Source of the DNA: Corynebacterium suranareeae
Lineage (GTDB): Bacteria; Actinomycetota; Actinomycetes; Mycobacteriales; Mycobacteriaceae
Reading direction: 5' to 3'
Length of the DNA: 64,000 bases
Assembly (NCBI RefSeq): GCF_002355155.1
Contig: NZ_AP017369.1
Location: 2,542,001 to 2,606,000, forward strand
The position numbers and the translations under genes are program-made. How positions within the stretch are numbered: the first letter of the stretch is position 1; each line of letters opens with the position of its first letter. Below, piece by piece: positions 27,409 through 35,494 of the stretch. A model generated the notes under the pieces. The model saw only the letters and a program-made list of their open reading frames with translations. It made no database searches and was not told the DNA's origin.

Positions 27409-27706
27409 ATTTTCCTGGCTATTAGACGGCGATTTAAGGGCCTGAAATTTCCCACATGAGCCCTTGTATGGGTTGGGCCTGTTTGGACGCTTGAGAGCGA
27501 TTCTAGAGGCTGTCCATTTTGAGACCAGTGAGACTGGAGTGAAAGCTGGAAGTTTGCTGATCAACTTTCCGTTCCGAACTGATGGCAGTTCATGAAAATC
27601 GAACGGATATTTGCATAGAAGACAATGGTTCGTGCAAATATTCGATCTGATTTTCGAACTCGCCGTTGGCGGAACGAATATTTGCAAATTCTTGCGGCTA
27701 AGAAGT
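27409..27706. other. Intergenic region with element R2 and a conserved-position palindrome
   Basis: 298 bases between two converging genes. It holds repeat core R2 in reverse orientation (27432-27529), a flanking stretch alignable with the R1 flank, and a 12-bp perfect inverted repeat TGCAAATATTCG / CGAATATTTGCA (27633-27644 and 27675-27686), with a third near-copy at 27604-27615. Frames here are not judged to be genes. Confidence 0.7.
27432..27529 (-). repeat. Intergenic repeat core R2 (~98 bp, reverse orientation)
   Basis: The reverse complement aligns end to end with R1 at equal length, sharing CTCAAAA, CTAGAATCGCT, CCATACA, GGAAATTTC and CTTAAAT. It begins 23 bases past the stop codon of the secreted-protein gene. 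Confidence 0.7.
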
Positions 27707-28387
27707 TTAGGACACCGCGTTGCGCTTTTGCGCAAGCTTGTCTGCAACCCGGGCCACCACGGCGTCGACACGCGCCCGCTCGAGGAGGAATCGCGGAGGA
27801 TTACTACCCCGCATGGTGCGCACATACGCCGGATTGGCGGTTCCCACGGCATTGATCCACGCGCTGGTAGCGCTTTCAATAACAGCTGCTACCCGGCCAT
27901 AAAGCAGTGGCAAAGATAGAGAATCGAGATCGTTTGCCACTTTATCGGTCTCCGCCAGCACCCATTCCACTGTGGCTTCCAGGCGTTTAACCACAGCGTC
28001 CGTGCGGGCATTTAAAGCTAAAGATAAATCACGAACATCTACCAACCCGGCATCGATATCAAAGTCACGCTCAAGTTCAAAGGCAGTGAGGCGTTCAGGC
28101 TTTTCCACGTCCACTTCCACCAGAGCCCTTGCGCTTACCGTTCCTTGACGGATTCCAGTGGTCAATGCGTGACGAAGGCCGGCAAGTTCGGCAACAACGG
28201 TGCGTGAGTCATCGCGAGCTTCCGTGATGATCTCATCGAACTCGGCAAGGCAGTCTTCCACCAGCTCTAGGTCCCAGTCGGACACTGCCTCCATGATGTG
28301 TTCGATGTATTCGGCAACTTCATCGCCGATATTGTAGATCTCCTGGGTCAGCTCTCGGTGGCGTAGCTGTGCGGTTGTACTGCTCAT
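27707..28387 (-). CDS. Uncharacterised helical protein
   Basis: A 226-aa soluble protein, predicted almost entirely helical and rich in Glu, Asp, Ala and Val (YNIGDEVAEYIEHIMEAVSDWDLELVEDCLAEFDEI), with an Arg-rich C-terminus (RFLLERARVDAVVARVADKLAQKR). I do not recognise the family. ATG 28387 was chosen over a GTG five codons upstream because AAGGAAG directly abuts that GTG. It stands alone on its strand, between the acyl-CoA synthetase unit and the R2 element. Confidence 0.55.
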   Translation of the reverse strand: MSSTTAQLRHRELTQEIYNIGDEVAEYIEHIMEAVSDWDLELVEDCLAEFDEIITEARDDSRTVVAELAGLRHALTTGIRQGTVSARALVEVDVEKPERLTAFELERDFDIDAGLVDVRDLSLALNARTDAVVKRLEATVEWVLAETDKVANDLDSLSLPLLYGRVAAVIESATSAWINAVGTANPAYVRTMRGSNPPRFLLERARVDAVVARVADKLAQKRNAVS

Positions 28388-28487
28388 CGCGTTCCAACAC
28401 ACCTTCCTTTTCTTGCTTTCGTAGCCTAACCAGCTTTACTCTCAGCTGTTTTCCAGCTAGCTTTCGCACCAAACACGTCAGGAGTCA

Positions 28488-28504
28488 CATGGTTAACAAC
28501 CATG
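28488..28504. promoter_or_regulatory. Perfect dyad upstream of the helical-protein gene
   Basis: CATGGTT-AAC-AACCATG, a 7-bp palindrome about 100 bases before the start codon of the minus-strand gene. It could be an operator; no regulator is adjacent. Confidence 0.35.
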
Positions 28505-28534
28505 CTTTTCAGGCCCTTTAGTGCATTTACACAC

Positions 28535-28560
28535 CTTGAGACCCTCAAGTAACACTTGAG
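28535..28560. promoter_or_regulatory. Three alternating CTTGAG half-sites
   Basis: CTTGAG, then CTCAAG after three bases, then CTTGAG after five. The middle copy can pair with either neighbour. It lies in the 285-base gap between two minus-strand genes and resembles a multi-dimer operator or alternative hairpins. Confidence 0.35.
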
Positions 28561-28672
28561 AGTTTCTCTTAACGGATACTGACTTTATGTGAAACAGCTT
28601 GGAATGGTGTGACGGCACGCCGGTGTGTCGCAATTTTAAGAAAGTGAGCTAGAACCTACCGCCCTTTTCCTT

Positions 28673-29041
28673 CTACCACGGCAGCGCAGGCAACCCCATT
28701 GCATCGACTAGCTCATTAAGAATCTGTTGAGGCTCACCTCGTGATGACTCATCTGAAAGCCTGGACAAATATTTATCCACCACTTTCAATGCCGCAGGCT
28801 GGCTAATGCAGTCGACCACATATTGCGGATTATCTTGAGCAAACAGCCACTCTGGATCACCGAAAGTCAGACCCGGATTAGAGCCCAATGTAAAGAACTC
28901 TTCATCCCCTTCTGCTCCAATCGCTGCAATGTAGGCGAAATCTTCCATGATCCCTAGCGCAAAAAGTGTTGGCGGCTCTCCAACCTCCGTGCGAGACCAC
29001 GCTTTCCCATCCCAATCAAATTGGGTCTCTGTGGTGCTCAT
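28673..29041 (-). CDS. Uncharacterised acidic protein coupled to the acyl-CoA synthetase gene
   Basis: A 122-aa soluble acidic protein (FDWDGKAWSRTEVGEPPTLFALG, EFFTLGSNPGLTFGDPEWLF). I do not recognise a family; it ends in PALPW. Its ATG overlaps the stop of the upstream acyl-CoA synthetase gene (ATGA), so it is translationally coupled, suggesting a related or same-time function, but no mechanism can be inferred. Confidence 0.6.
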   Translation of the reverse strand: MSTTETQFDWDGKAWSRTEVGEPPTLFALGIMEDFAYIAAIGAEGDEEFFTLGSNPGLTFGDPEWLFAQDNPQYVVDCISQPAALKVVDKYLSRLSDESSRGEPQQILNELVDAMGLPALPW

Positions 29042-30885
29042 CGGTTGTAGATGTGGTCAATGGCGTCTGCATAACGACGGACAACAACGTTGCGCTTAAC
29101 CTTCAACGTTGGGGTGAGCTCATCAGCTTCTTCTGTGAGATCACGATCAAGGATGTAGAACTTCTTAATCGCTTCTGAATGAGACACCGTGGCGTTAGCG
29201 TTGTTTACCGCATCCTGGATCTCTGCGCGCAGTGCTGGTTCCGTGGCGATCTCTGCAACCGTCCGTGATTCAGGAATATTGTGGTTCAGCTTCCAGCGCT
29301 TCAACATATCTGGATCTAAAGTGACCAACAGCCCCACGAAAGGCTTGCCATCTCCCACGACCATTGCTTGGCTCACCAGTGGATGGGCACGAACAATATC
29401 TTCCATTGGGCCAGGGGAAACATTCTTTCCACCAGCCGTAACAATGAGATCCTTCTTTCGGCCGGTAATCACCAAATGTCCGGATTCAAGCAGCTCACCT
29501 AAATCGCCGGTGTTAAACCATCCATCTTCCAAAGCTTCTGCAGTTGCTTCTGGATTGTTCCAATATCCCTGGAACAACATGTCACCTTTAAGCATAATTT
29601 CGCCATCATCATTGATCTTGATGGTCATGCCACCCAAAGGCTTTCCAACGGTGCCAATTTTTTGATCAACGAAATCAACGGCAGCAGCAGCTGCGGTTTC
29701 TGTCAGCCCATAGCCTTCATAGATCGGCAAACCAATACCGCGGAAGAAGTGAAGCAGTTCTTGCCCCATTGCTGAACCACCAGTGATCGCATACTGCACG
29801 TCACCACCAACAGCGGCACGGATTTTGGAGTAGACCAACTTATCGAACACCTTGTGCGCCATCGCCAATGGTTTGCTTGGACCTTCTGCAGTGTCCAATG
29901 CCATGGAGTACTCAATTGCAGCTTTCTCAGCTCGCTCAAACATGGCGCGTTTGATCGGGCCACCATCACTTGCATTAGAGGCGGCAGCATTGCGCACCTT
30001 TTCAAATACTCGCGGCACACCCAGGATCAAATTGGGGCGAGAGCGCTGCAGCTCCAATGTCAGAGTGCTGAAATCTGACCAGTGCGACTGGGTTGCACCG
30101 GTAACAGCAAAGGCCAAGTGCACAGCACGAGCAAGAACGTGTGCCAACGGCAAGAATGTGAGCAACCGAGTGCCTGGCATTGCGATCGCACCGACTTCAT
30201 TGGTGATCAACGCACGTACCTCAGCCAACCAGTTGTAGTGGGTCAGCTCGCAGCCTTTAGGCCGGCCTGTCGTTCCGGAAGTATACACCAATGAAGCCAA
30301 GTCTGAGGACTTCGTGGCTTTAATGCGCTCCCACACAAGATCATCAGAAAGTTCACGGCCCTCGAACTTTAAGGTTTCCAATGCAGAGGAATTGATCTCC
30401 AAAATGCGTCGCAGCTGAGACGGTGATCCTTTAATTGCAGGCGTGCCATCTTCACCAAGCACCAGGTTCTTCATCAAATCTGTGTGATCAGGAGTTTCTG
30501 TGATGGCTAAAACTGCGCCGGAATCCTCAATAATCCACTCAATTTGGGACAGTGAGGAAGAGCTGTAGATTGGCACACTCACCGCACCGGCAGCCCAGAT
30601 TGCGAAATCAAGCACCGCCCACTCATAGCGAGTATTAGCCAGCAATGCCACACGATCGCCTTGCTCCACCCCAACCGACAAGATGCCCTTTGCTACTGCA
30701 AAAACTTCATCTTGGAATTCTTTAGCGGTGACATTTACCCACTCAAAGTTGGCGGGTTTACTAAAAAGAACTCCATATGGTCTCGCCTTGATCTGATCGA
30801 GCAAAGCTGTCAAACAAGTTTCAGATTCGCCGATGGTGTATTGAGCAGGTTCAGTGTATTCCTGCAGTGTATTAGATGAAGTCAT
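29038..30885 (-). CDS. fadD15: Long-chain acyl-CoA synthetase (FadD15 type)
   Basis: A 615-aa AMP-binding enzyme that activates fatty acids to acyl-CoA. The P-loop motif is LVYTSGTTGRPKGCELTH, the adenine motif YEGYGLTE, then GWFNTGDLGELLESGHLVITGRKKDLIVTAGGKNVSP (in parts: GWFNTGD and GRKKDLIVTAGGKN) with the hinge. Length and the KVKRNVVVRRY end match the FadD15 subgroup of mycolate-forming actinobacteria. The ATG has AGAAAGG upstream. It is divergent from malQ across 160 bases. Confidence 0.93.
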   Translation of the reverse strand: MTSSNTLQEYTEPAQYTIGESETCLTALLDQIKARPYGVLFSKPANFEWVNVTAKEFQDEVFAVAKGILSVGVEQGDRVALLANTRYEWAVLDFAIWAAGAVSVPIYSSSSLSQIEWIIEDSGAVLAITETPDHTDLMKNLVLGEDGTPAIKGSPSQLRRILEINSSALETLKFEGRELSDDLVWERIKATKSSDLASLVYTSGTTGRPKGCELTHYNWLAEVRALITNEVGAIAMPGTRLLTFLPLAHVLARAVHLAFAVTGATQSHWSDFSTLTLELQRSRPNLILGVPRVFEKVRNAAASNASDGGPIKRAMFERAEKAAIEYSMALDTAEGPSKPLAMAHKVFDKLVYSKIRAAVGGDVQYAITGGSAMGQELLHFFRGIGLPIYEGYGLTETAAAAAVDFVDQKIGTVGKPLGGMTIKINDDGEIMLKGDMLFQGYWNNPEATAEALEDGWFNTGDLGELLESGHLVITGRKKDLIVTAGGKNVSPGPMEDIVRAHPLVSQAMVVGDGKPFVGLLVTLDPDMLKRWKLNHNIPESRTVAEIATEPALRAEIQDAVNNANATVSHSEAIKKFYILDRDLTEEADELTPTLKVKRNVVVRRYADAIDHIYNR

Positions 30886-31045
30886 GGTGAAAGTCAGACC
30901 TTTCTTCTATTCGGCATTACATGTGCTGATCAGGGGTATATAAACCACTCTAAATGGTGCATTTTCATGTATTTTCTTAATCCAATCTACCCCTAAGCTA
31001 CCGATATGCTGTGTCCACACGCTATTGGTGGCATGATATTGGTTT

Positions 31046-33169
31046 GTGACTGCTCGCGGATTTTTGAATGAACTCGCCGACCTCTACGGCGTAGCCACTT
31101 CCTACACTGATTACAAAGGTGCCCACGTTGAAGTCAGCAATGACACACTAGTGAAAATCCTGCGTGCACTGGGTGCGGATTTGGAGCCTGATACCGATCT
31201 TCCCTCTGAGGACATCCTCCAGCGGGAAATCACCCGCTTCCATGACCGGGAGTTTTCTCGCGCGCTGCCACCTTCCGTGGTTGCTATCCAAGGCGATGAA
31301 CGGGTTTTCCCCGTGCACGTGCACCATGGTGCTCCTGCCCATGTACATATTGAATTAGAAGATGGCACCACCAGGGATGTAACCCAGGTAGAAAATTGGA
31401 CTCCTCCACGTGAGATCGAGGGAGTTTACTGGGGTGAGGCTTCTTTTAAGCTTCCTGCTGATTTGCCGTTGGGATGGCACAAACTGCATTTGTCTTCTAA
31501 CGACCATGCATCTGAATGTGGTTTGATCATCACTCCAGCACGACTATCTACTGCCGATAAATACCTTGAGTCCCCTCGCAGTGGTGTGATGGCGCAGATC
31601 TATTCGGTACGTTCCACGTTGTCGTGGGGCATGGGTGATTTCAATGATCTGGGAAACTTGGCCAGTGTTGTTGCTCAAGATGGCGCTGATTTCTTGCTGA
31701 TTAATCCCATGCATGCAGCAGAACCGTTGCCCCCTACTGAGGATTCTCCATATCTTCCCACCACCAGGCGGTTTATTAACCCGATCTATATTCGCATTGA
31801 GGATATTCCGGAGTTCAACCAGCTTGATGTTGACCTGCGTGATGATGTCGCGGAACTGGCTGAAGAGTTCCGGGAACGCAATCTCACCTCAGAAATTCTT
31901 GAACGCAACGAGATCTATGCGGCAAAGCTTCAGGTATTGCATGCGATTTTTGAAATGCCAAGGTCTAGTACGCGCGAAGCTGATTTCGTTGACTTTGTGC
32001 AGCGTGAAGGTCAAGGACTAATTGATTTTGCTACCTGGTGTGCAGATCGTGAGATTGCGCAATCAGAATCAGCTCATGGCACAGTGCCTGATCGCGATGA
32101 ACTGACCATGTTTTATATGTGGCTGCAGTGGCTGTGCGATGAGCAATTAGCAGCCGCGCAGAAACGTGCGATTGATGCCGGCATGTCCATTGGCATCATG
32201 GCTGATTTGGCTGTTGGAGTACATCCAGGTGGCGCAGACGCACAAAATCTCCAGCACGTGCTTGCACCTGAAGCTTCCGTGGGAGCACCACCAGATGGTT
32301 ACAACCAGCAAGGTCAAGACTGGTCCCAGCCACCATGGCATCCGATCCGCCTGGCAGAAGAAGGCTACATCCCGTGGCGTAATTTGTTACGCACGGTGCT
32401 TCGTCATTCCGGTGGCATCCGTGTGGATCATGTCCTTGGTTTGTTTAGGCTTTTTGTGATGCCTCGCATGCAGTCCCCTGCAACTGGTACTTATATCCGT
32501 TTCGATCATGAGGCGTTAGTCGGAATTCTTGCGTTGGAAGCAGAACTCGCTGACGCTGTAGTCATTGGCGAGGATTTGGGTACTTTCGAACCTTGGGTCC
32601 AAGATGCTTTAGCCCAGCGTGGCATCATGGGCACCTCTATTTTGTGGTTTGAGCATTCGCCAAGCCAGCCAGGGCCAAGAAGGCAAGACGAATATCGTCC
32701 TCTAGCGCTAACCTCTGTGACCACCCATGATCTACCTCCCACTGCAGGCTATTTGGAAGGCGAGCACATTGCGTTGCGTGAGCGACTCGGTGTGCTCACC
32801 GCTGATCCTGCGGAAGAAGACGCTGAAGATCTGCAGTGGCAGGCAGAGATCCTTGATGTTGTGGCAGCCACGAATGCCCTTCCGGCCCGCGAATACGTAG
32901 GTCTTGAACGAGATCAACGTGGCGAGTTGGATGAGTTAATGGAAGGGCTTCACACCTTCGTCGCCCACACCCCATCAGCTTTAACGTGTGTCTCCCTCGT
33001 GGACATGGTGGGTGAAAAGCAAGCGCAGAACCAGCCGGGCACCACCAAGGATCTTTATCCCAACTGGTGCATTCCGCTGTGTGATGGCAATGGCACCCCG
33101 GTGCTTATTGAATCCTTGCGTGATAATGAGCTCTATCACCGGATAGCTCAAGCGAGCAGGCGAGATTAG
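31046..33169 (+). CDS. malQ: 4-alpha-glucanotransferase (amylomaltase)
   Basis: A 707-aa GH77 enzyme that transfers maltosyl units between maltodextrins in the cytoplasm. GH77 blocks: SPYLPTTRRFINPIYI, GIMADLAVGVHPGGAD (with the catalytic Asp region), GGIRVDHVLGLFRLFVMP and AVVIGEDLGTFEPWV (acid/base Glu), then TTHDLPPTAGYLEG. About 150 extra N-terminal residues are typical of the actinobacterial form. The GTG start has no ribosome site; an AT-rich GATATT lies six bases ahead, so the mRNA may be leaderless. Confidence 0.95.
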   Translation: MTARGFLNELADLYGVATSYTDYKGAHVEVSNDTLVKILRALGADLEPDTDLPSEDILQREITRFHDREFSRALPPSVVAIQGDERVFPVHVHHGAPAHVHIELEDGTTRDVTQVENWTPPREIEGVYWGEASFKLPADLPLGWHKLHLSSNDHASECGLIITPARLSTADKYLESPRSGVMAQIYSVRSTLSWGMGDFNDLGNLASVVAQDGADFLLINPMHAAEPLPPTEDSPYLPTTRRFINPIYIRIEDIPEFNQLDVDLRDDVAELAEEFRERNLTSEILERNEIYAAKLQVLHAIFEMPRSSTREADFVDFVQREGQGLIDFATWCADREIAQSESAHGTVPDRDELTMFYMWLQWLCDEQLAAAQKRAIDAGMSIGIMADLAVGVHPGGADAQNLQHVLAPEASVGAPPDGYNQQGQDWSQPPWHPIRLAEEGYIPWRNLLRTVLRHSGGIRVDHVLGLFRLFVMPRMQSPATGTYIRFDHEALVGILALEAELADAVVIGEDLGTFEPWVQDALAQRGIMGTSILWFEHSPSQPGPRRQDEYRPLALTSVTTHDLPPTAGYLEGEHIALRERLGVLTADPAEEDAEDLQWQAEILDVVAATNALPAREYVGLERDQRGELDELMEGLHTFVAHTPSALTCVSLVDMVGEKQAQNQPGTTKDLYPNWCIPLCDGNGTPVLIESLRDNELYHRIAQASRRD

Positions 33170-33182
33170 GTTTACTTCGGTT

Positions 33183-33255
33183 GTGGTGGCTCCCAATGTG
33201 ATGAACAATGGTCATTCCTAAATCATTTAGAGCTTCATAGAAGAGAGCCACCACC
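33183..33255 (+). promoter_or_regulatory. Long-range inverted repeat in the leader of the ABC exporter gene
   Basis: GTGGTGGCTC at 33183-33192 pairs with GAGCCACCAC at 33246-33255, just before the ATG at 33259. The right arm overlaps the likely ribosome-binding stretch (AGAAGAGAG), so pairing could hide it. It starts 13 bases past the malQ stop. Confidence 0.4.
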
Positions 33256-33258
33256 CTA

Positions 33259-35127
33259 ATGCGACTTCTTGGTCGAATTTTAAAAACCACGTCTGCGCTT
33301 TGGCCTTACTATCTCGGCATTATTGTCGTATCCATTGTGATCGCGGCACTGTCGTTGCTGTCACCTTTTATCCTTCGTGAAGCAACAGATTCCATTGTCG
33401 CGGCGGTAACAGGCACCAACACCGTCGATGCAGTAACCCGCACCATCATTTTCTTAAGCCTCGCCCTGTTTGCTGCGAGTCTCCTCAACACCGTGATGAC
33501 CAATATTGGTGGCTATATCGGCGATGTCATGGCATCTCGCATGCGCCAAATCTTATCTACTCGCTATTACGCAAAGCTGTTAGCGCTGCCCCAAAAGTAT
33601 TTTGATAATCAGGTCACCGGCACCATCATCGCCCGCCTTGATCGATCAATCAACGGCATCACGCAGTTCATGCAGAGCTTTTCCAACAACTTCTTCCCCA
33701 TGCTCATCACCATGGTGGCAGTTTTAATTATTTCTGCGATCTACTACTGGCCGCTAGCCATTTTGCTCGCGATGCTGTTCCCGATTTACATGTGGTTAAC
33801 GGCATTAACGTCGAAACGCTGGCAGAAATATGAGGGTGAGAAGAACCACGAAATCGATGTGGCTAATGGCCGTTTCGCTGAGGTTGTCGGCCAGGTCAAG
33901 GTAGTGAAATCCTTTGTGGCTGAAACACGCGAACTGGCAGACTTCGGTGGGCGCTACGGCAAAACAGTTGCCATCACAAGGCCGCAATCGGGTTGGTGGC
34001 ACCGCATGGACACGCTGCGGGGTGCCGCACTAAACATCATCTTCTTAGCCATCCATTTGCTCATTTTTTATCGCACCCTGCACGGCCATTTCAGCATCGG
34101 CGATATGGTCATGCTCATCCAGCTAGTCACCATGGCACAACAACCGGTGTACATGATGAGCTACATCGTCGATTCCGCACAGCGCGCCATCGCCGGCTCC
34201 CGCGACTACTTCGAGGTAATGGCACAGCCAGTCGAGCCCACCGCTAATAAATTGCTTGTCGACGCCACCCTCTCCTCAAACACCCCACGCCTCCAGGTGG
34301 AGTCACCGGATGCGCTGCCTGCGGGAGAACCAGCAATGGAATTTAGTAACGTCTCCTTCGCCTATGAGGAAGGCAAACCGGTTATATCTGATGTTTCGAT
34401 CACTGCTCGTCATGGCGAGCGCATCGCCTTGGTCGGTGAATCCGGAGGTGGAAAGTCCACGCTGGTTAATTTGCTGTTGGGACTGTATAAACCAGACAGC
34501 GGCAACCTTTCCGTCTGCGGCGTCGACGTCGCAGACCTTACCTCTGAACAACTCCGCGCCTCGGTGGGTGTTGTGTTCCAAGATGCCAGCTTATTTTCTG
34601 GATCAATCGCAGAAAACATTGCCTATGGACGCCCCGATGCCACACGCGAAGAAATCATCGCTGTGGCGAAGAAGGCCAATGCTCATGAGTTCATCTCAGC
34701 CTTCCCTGACGGCTACGACACAGTCGTGGGTGAACGAGGCCTTAAACTTTCCGGTGGTCAAAAACAGCGCGTCTCTGTTGCCCGTGCAATGTTAAAAGAT
34801 GCCCCGCTGCTTGTTCTTGATGAAGCCACCTCTGCACTGGACACCAAATCGGAACAAGCAGTCCAGGCAGGTCTTGAGCAATTGATGGAAAACCGCACGA
34901 CATTGATGATTGCCCACCGTCTATCCACCATCGCGGGTGTGGATACCATCGTGACCATTCACAATGGCCGCGTTGAAGAAGTTGGTTCTCCTGCAGAACT
35001 AGCAGTTTCTGGCGGTATTTATTCTGAGCTGCTGCGCCTGACTAACTCCACAGCCGAAGCGGACCGAAAGCGACTGCGCGCCTTCGGTTTCACTGGTGAC
35101 GCCCCGGTGGAGGACGAGGAACTGTAG
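33259..35127 (+). CDS. ABC exporter, fused membrane and ATPase domains
   Basis: A 622-aa half-transporter that works as a dimer. Residues 1 to about 325 form six membrane helices (type IV exporter fold), then the ATPase with Walker A GESGGGKS near 393-400, Q-loop VVFQDASLF, signature LSGGQKQR near 497 and Walker B LLVLDEATSALD near 518, H-loop IAHRLSTI. Substrate unknown; the family includes lipid and drug exporters. Its stop lies two bases from the stop of the converging small-protein gene. Confidence 0.9.
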   Translation: MRLLGRILKTTSALWPYYLGIIVVSIVIAALSLLSPFILREATDSIVAAVTGTNTVDAVTRTIIFLSLALFAASLLNTVMTNIGGYIGDVMASRMRQILSTRYYAKLLALPQKYFDNQVTGTIIARLDRSINGITQFMQSFSNNFFPMLITMVAVLIISAIYYWPLAILLAMLFPIYMWLTALTSKRWQKYEGEKNHEIDVANGRFAEVVGQVKVVKSFVAETRELADFGGRYGKTVAITRPQSGWWHRMDTLRGAALNIIFLAIHLLIFYRTLHGHFSIGDMVMLIQLVTMAQQPVYMMSYIVDSAQRAIAGSRDYFEVMAQPVEPTANKLLVDATLSSNTPRLQVESPDALPAGEPAMEFSNVSFAYEEGKPVISDVSITARHGERIALVGESGGGKSTLVNLLLGLYKPDSGNLSVCGVDVADLTSEQLRASVGVVFQDASLFSGSIAENIAYGRPDATREEIIAVAKKANAHEFISAFPDGYDTVVGERGLKLSGGQKQRVSVARAMLKDAPLLVLDEATSALDTKSEQAVQAGLEQLMENRTTLMIAHRLSTIAGVDTIVTIHNGRVEEVGSPAELAVSGGIYSELLRLTNSTAEADRKRLRAFGFTGDAPVEDEEL

Positions 35128-35129
35128 AG

Positions 35130-35270
35130 CTAGATCAAAGAAACAAGCCACGCAATAATAACGATGACCAGCAAAACTACTAGCGCTTGAGTGACCCGTG
35201 ATTGAGGGTATTTACGCTTGCGCTTGGGTAGCTCTTGGTCTCTTTTGCGGAGCTCTTCTGGGTTAGCCAT
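35130..35270 (-). CDS. Small membrane protein, 46 aa
   Basis: Starts at the ATG at 35270 (MANPEELRKRDQELPKRKRKYPQSR) and ends in one hydrophobic helix (VTQALVVLLVIVIIAWLVSLI). The charged N-terminus should stay inside. A longer in-frame extension upstream was rejected because it overlaps the neighbour and reads poorly. AAAGGGAC lies about 12 bases ahead of the ATG. It overlaps the next small gene by eight bases, so the pair is cotranscribed. Function unknown. Confidence 0.6.
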   Translation of the reverse strand: MANPEELRKRDQELPKRKRKYPQSRVTQALVVLLVIVIIAWLVSLI

Positions 35271-35469
35271 GGTGAGGTTTCTGTCCCTTTCCGGAAGATT
35301 TTGGTGTTCCAATTCGCTGCACCCAGGCTCCGAGGATGTCAACAATGCGGAGCAGAATTATTGCTAGCAATGAGCACACTACTACTGATCCCAGGATGAC
35401 AATCGGTGACTGGATCCACAGTGGGGATGTTGTGAGGAACTGAGAGATCCAGTCGAGGAATGCAGTCAT
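35263..35469 (-). CDS. Small membrane protein, 68 aa
   Basis: One or two hydrophobic helices (PIVILGSVVVCSLLAIILLRIVDILGAWV) follow an amphipathic start (MTAFLDWISQFL); the C-terminus is basic and Gly-rich. It looks like a short integral membrane protein with no recognisable domain. It follows the M3 peptidase gene by 25 bases and overlaps the 46-aa gene, giving a possible three-gene unit. Confidence 0.6.
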   Translation of the reverse strand: MTAFLDWISQFLTTSPLWIQSPIVILGSVVVCSLLAIILLRIVDILGAWVQRIGTPKSSGKGQKPHHG

Positions 35470-35494
35470 GGGTTATTAGCCTACACCGGGTTGT

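Noticed and set aside
27611..27919. Open frames crossing R2 and the end of the helical-protein gene
   Set aside because: They cover a repeat and the antisense of a better-supported gene.
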